This document shows positions 61,274-64,000 of a stretch of DNA of 64,000 nt, one piece after another (position 1 is the stretch's first letter; each line of letters opens with the position of its first letter). The DNA comes from Irpex lacteus (lineage: Eukaryota > Basidiomycota > Agaricomycetes > Polyporales > Irpicaceae). The DNA is taken from assembly GCA_001986395.2 (NCBI GenBank), contig MQVO02000002.1, positions 558,001-622,000 of the forward strand, written 5' to 3'. The notes beneath the pieces were generated by a model. It was not told where the DNA came from. It did not search any database and worked only from the letters and a program-made list of their open reading frames with translations. Both the position numbers and the translations under genes were made by a program.

Positions 61274-63964
61274 CTATAAGGCGAGCCGTGAGTAATGCTC
61301 TACAGTGGTATGTACAGCTGAGGCATCTTTGTTCAGGCGTTTCAGGTCCTTTCTCCAAGTATGATTGGTCTTGGCCTTGGCTTTCCCTTCCAGCAACTCA
61401 GCACACCGCTTTTGAAACCACTGTTCAGCTTTGGACGACCAGAAACCGACGTCCATCTCAGAACCTGTCCACACATCTGGCAATGGCCACCACGATATTA
61501 CGGACGCTTGCTCAGTTGAGTGCGCTTTACACGTTAAGTAACCGTCAACAGTTATTGGTGAACTCTGGGTGAAGCACGCACCATTGAGCACTCTATATGT
61601 ACCTACTATCTTGTAGGCGTCTCGAAGGGAGATTTTGTGGCCTACATACTCTGCACCTTGTATTGTAGCTGCGTGAGTTGCACCCTCGGTGGAAAGTAGA
61701 ACCTCCTGTACGGGCACAACTTCTCCTCGGACTCCTATTGCGAGCCTCCACAGAATGCCCCCGCTTTGTAGTGCGGCGACCCCTAACGGGCCAGCCAGTA
61801 GCGTACGTAGCGTAGCGTTGTATGCGACATAATCGTGCAGGCCGAGCTGCAAACCGTGAGGTAGCACTCCCATCCCGATCGGTCGCTTGTCAATATTCAG
61901 CTCAGTTTCGAATCCATCCGTGGAGCCAATGACGTCTTGTGGGGGCGCCCGCTGCAGAACAAGGAACCGCATGCCCCGTGATAGCATGCCCTGCACCAGT
62001 CCTTGCTGCGATGTGAGGAGGCTCAACCGGTGAGCGTGAAGTACGGAGGTTGCAGAGTTAAACGATATGTACACGGAAGGGCAAGGGGCGAGACCGTCTG
62101 TCTGTGACACAGCAGCCGGCGCAACACCATATGCATGATCGCCTTCGAGCATGCGTATCCCTGCAATGAACTGAGGCACGTTTGTAGCGCAGGGGTCTGC
62201 TAGATCAAAGAGCCGGGCGGGAGGCAATGTACTATCCTTTAGCATTGTTACGAATTCAACAACATCCGAGGGAACGTTTCGGTCACACAGGGTGGTACTC
62301 GAGGTACGATGCCCCGTTGAGGTGCTTAACGCGAGGAGGATGCCGCTCCCCGTGGGTCCAGCGCTGTAATCGGGGGGAGTTGCAACCTTCAAGCTGCCGT
62401 GATATCCAAATCGGTCTCGGAGAGTGTCCTGCCAGTGTGCGTTAGGGATATTAACGGCCGTGAAGTCAATTGTGTTGGGAGGACCCAGCACGTCTTTGAT
62501 CAATGACGAAAGCAGTTGCGGGGAAGGTGTGGCCGGTTCGTTGGTTTGGACTGGAAGCGAGTCTGTGACGGAGTCCGTGAGCCCAGTATCTGTGTCGTTG
62601 CATTGCGGTAAGTCCGTTTGTCGCACATCATATTCATCGCGAAAGGCGTTGTACACGCGCGAAGAAGTTGTTGTAGCCTCCCATAGTTCAGCGACCTGGC
62701 TTGGCAACACGCGTGTCCGTAAATGCGAATGGTAGCTTGGAACGAACTCCCATAGGTACACTGCAGGTCCGCCTCCGGTGGGAACAGGCTGGAAGCGGTT
62801 GAGATCTTCGCGGCACAGTCTGGCCTCTCGCTCCTGCGGCGTCTCATAGGGTTCCAGTTGTATACACTCTTGTGTCTGCCGATCCATGAAATCCTCATAC
62901 GTCTCTCCGCATAGCTGTCTGTTTCGGAATTTGAATCGTTTATGCCATAAGCTGCCATGCGAAGGGGGAACGGTGGTGGTGGGCGTGAGCGTGATACGTG
63001 AGCCGCGGGCGAACTTAATAGTAAACTCCGTAGAGATGAATTTCCGACGCCGGACAACAAGTGCACTTGGAAGTGATCGGGCGGGGAGATAAACTGCGCT
63101 ATAACAATGATTCCATGGTAGTTTGTTGAGTGGTACATCACAGGTTTCGGTATCGAACACCGTGGTGGCTGCGTCTGCAAGGGCGAGGCGTACGAGGATA
63201 GATGGATTGAATGCATGATAAATTGACCGCGTATCTTCACATGCGGGTTGGAAGACTCCATCATCACTAGTAAAGGTAAACCATAGGGGTACGCACGTTC
63301 CTTTGGACAGGAAGAGACGTATATCTTGGTGCCAGTGGCTACCTCCGGTTCGTAGAATTTGCCTCGCGATGTCAACGAATGCTCCCACACGAGGGACTGT
63401 CCAGTCACTGACCCAACTGAGTCGGAACGCGTTGCAAATAGCCAATGGAAGCGGGTCGCGGTGAAGCGCTAGATCCGACCAAGTGTCGAGGCCCTTTGCT
63501 TCTTCCTTCAGTACCAAGTATGACAAAAACGCGAGACGTGCTGTGAACGCGGATAGTGCCTTCTTGACATGTTCGAGAGCTTCACTTCGCGAATGGTAAC
63601 ATTCAGCGTACCCGAATGCCGTCGGCGGAGGGGGGACTGAGGTTTCGAGGTATAGCAGTCCCGCCCGGCGGGTCAACCGTCTTTGCACTTCCAGGATGAT
63701 AGACTCGCATGACTGCCACTGCGTCTGCAAGGTCCGTGTTAGTTGGAAAAAGGTGTTACCGCGTTTGGTGACGGTTGGCTCCAGTGCAACACTAGTAGGG
63801 GACAGACAGCCTAAAAGCGGGCCATCAAATTCTACTGACAGCGGTACTAAGGCAAGATAAAAGTAGGTGTCGTAGGCGTAGCGTGGCTGCCCGAGACTGT
63901 GTATGGAACGTAGTTCGTCCGAAGTGGACGGGGGGATGGGGAAGTATTCGGCATTCGGAGACAT
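61274..63964 (-). CDS. Large intronless hypothetical protein
   Basis: A single uninterrupted frame of 896 codons runs from ATG 63964 (MSPNAEYFPIPPSTSDELR) to a stop at 61274-61276 (...HYSRLAL). This is striking in a window where nearly every other gene is split by many introns. The sequence is moderately hydrophobic and well mixed, without membrane spans, low-complexity repeats or a domain I recognise. Landmarks are GSHWHQDIRLFLSKGTCVP in the N-terminal third and LCREDLNRFQPVPTGGGPA in the middle. The C-terminus is basic, with EGKAKAKTNHTWRKDLKRLNK's Lys-rich run. A retroposed or element-carried gene is one explanation. The promoter is probably outside or at the window edge. Confidence 0.7.
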   Translation of the reverse strand: MSPNAEYFPIPPSTSDELRSIHSLGQPRYAYDTYFYLALVPLSVEFDGPLLGCLSPTSVALEPTVTKRGNTFFQLTRTLQTQWQSCESIILEVQRRLTRRAGLLYLETSVPPPPTAFGYAECYHSRSEALEHVKKALSAFTARLAFLSYLVLKEEAKGLDTWSDLALHRDPLPLAICNAFRLSWVSDWTVPRVGAFVDIARQILRTGGSHWHQDIRLFLSKGTCVPLWFTFTSDDGVFQPACEDTRSIYHAFNPSILVRLALADAATTVFDTETCDVPLNKLPWNHCYSAVYLPARSLPSALVVRRRKFISTEFTIKFARGSRITLTPTTTVPPSHGSLWHKRFKFRNRQLCGETYEDFMDRQTQECIQLEPYETPQEREARLCREDLNRFQPVPTGGGPAVYLWEFVPSYHSHLRTRVLPSQVAELWEATTTSSRVYNAFRDEYDVRQTDLPQCNDTDTGLTDSVTDSLPVQTNEPATPSPQLLSSLIKDVLGPPNTIDFTAVNIPNAHWQDTLRDRFGYHGSLKVATPPDYSAGPTGSGILLALSTSTGHRTSSTTLCDRNVPSDVVEFVTMLKDSTLPPARLFDLADPCATNVPQFIAGIRMLEGDHAYGVAPAAVSQTDGLAPCPSVYISFNSATSVLHAHRLSLLTSQQGLVQGMLSRGMRFLVLQRAPPQDVIGSTDGFETELNIDKRPIGMGVLPHGLQLGLHDYVAYNATLRTLLAGPLGVAALQSGGILWRLAIGVRGEVVPVQEVLLSTEGATHAATIQGAEYVGHKISLRDAYKIVGTYRVLNGACFTQSSPITVDGYLTCKAHSTEQASVISWWPLPDVWTGSEMDVGFWSSKAEQWFQKRCAELLEGKAKAKTNHTWRKDLKRLNKDASAVHTTVEHYSRLAL

Positions 63965-64000
63965 GTAGGTGTACTCCGAACGAGGCGTCGCGAAGATGTA

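Noticed and set aside
62500..63408. Second minus-strand open frame of 302 codons
   Set aside because: It overlaps the 896-codon frame out of phase, has no recognisable domain, and its apparent start is not an ATG-supported gene start.
1..64000. CRISPR array, bacterial operon or prophage structure
   Set aside because: The coding style is eukaryotic with spliceosomal introns throughout, and no regularly spaced short repeats were seen.

Overview
The window looks like genomic DNA of a basidiomycete fungus, most likely an Agaricomycete. Almost every recognisable gene is cut by many short introns of about 50-80 nt with GT/AG ends. Several families are typical of mushroom-forming fungi: two DUF6533-type membrane proteins, a FunK1 fungal kinase, F-box proteins with diverged C-termini, and a highly reducing polyketide synthase (HR-PKS) with many introns. 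Gene models below were joined by hand from reading frames and splice signals, so exon edges are approximate unless stated.

1-20.3 kb, accessory/metabolic part. A large minus-strand HR-PKS runs off the left edge, with order KS-AT-DH-methyltransferase-degenerate ER-KR-ACP-terminal reductase. It is followed on the plus strand by a DUF6533 membrane protein, an F-box-like protein and a Baeyer-Villiger-type flavin monooxygenase. The PKS and monooxygenase together suggest a small biosynthetic locus: a poorly reduced, possibly polyunsaturated chain released by reduction and then oxidised. The product is unknown.

20.3-29.5 kb, gene-poor part. This holds a 395-bp direct repeat, a patchwork of older diverged repeats, and a minus-strand lysophospholipase (phospholipase B) gene with reading-frame breaks. 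Near its catalytic Asp segment that gene runs, through a plausible in-frame splice, into the 3' half of a Chs7-like gene (chitin synthase export chaperone family).

29.5-64 kb, mostly housekeeping. In order: VPS26 (retromer), a 7-TM protein with a long disordered tail, a CLN3/Btn1 homologue, a FunK1 kinase, an F-box/WD40 protein, a small unknown, a second DUF6533 protein, a multi-TM unknown, an NAD-dependent epimerase-like protein, an Rcf1/HIG1 protein, URM1, ISD11, a non-RD protein kinase, the trifunctional folate enzyme FOL1, an F-box-like protein, and an 896-codon intronless unknown. URM1 and ISD11 lie side by side and belong to one sulfur-transfer route. No tRNA, rRNA, CRISPR array or intact transposon was seen.
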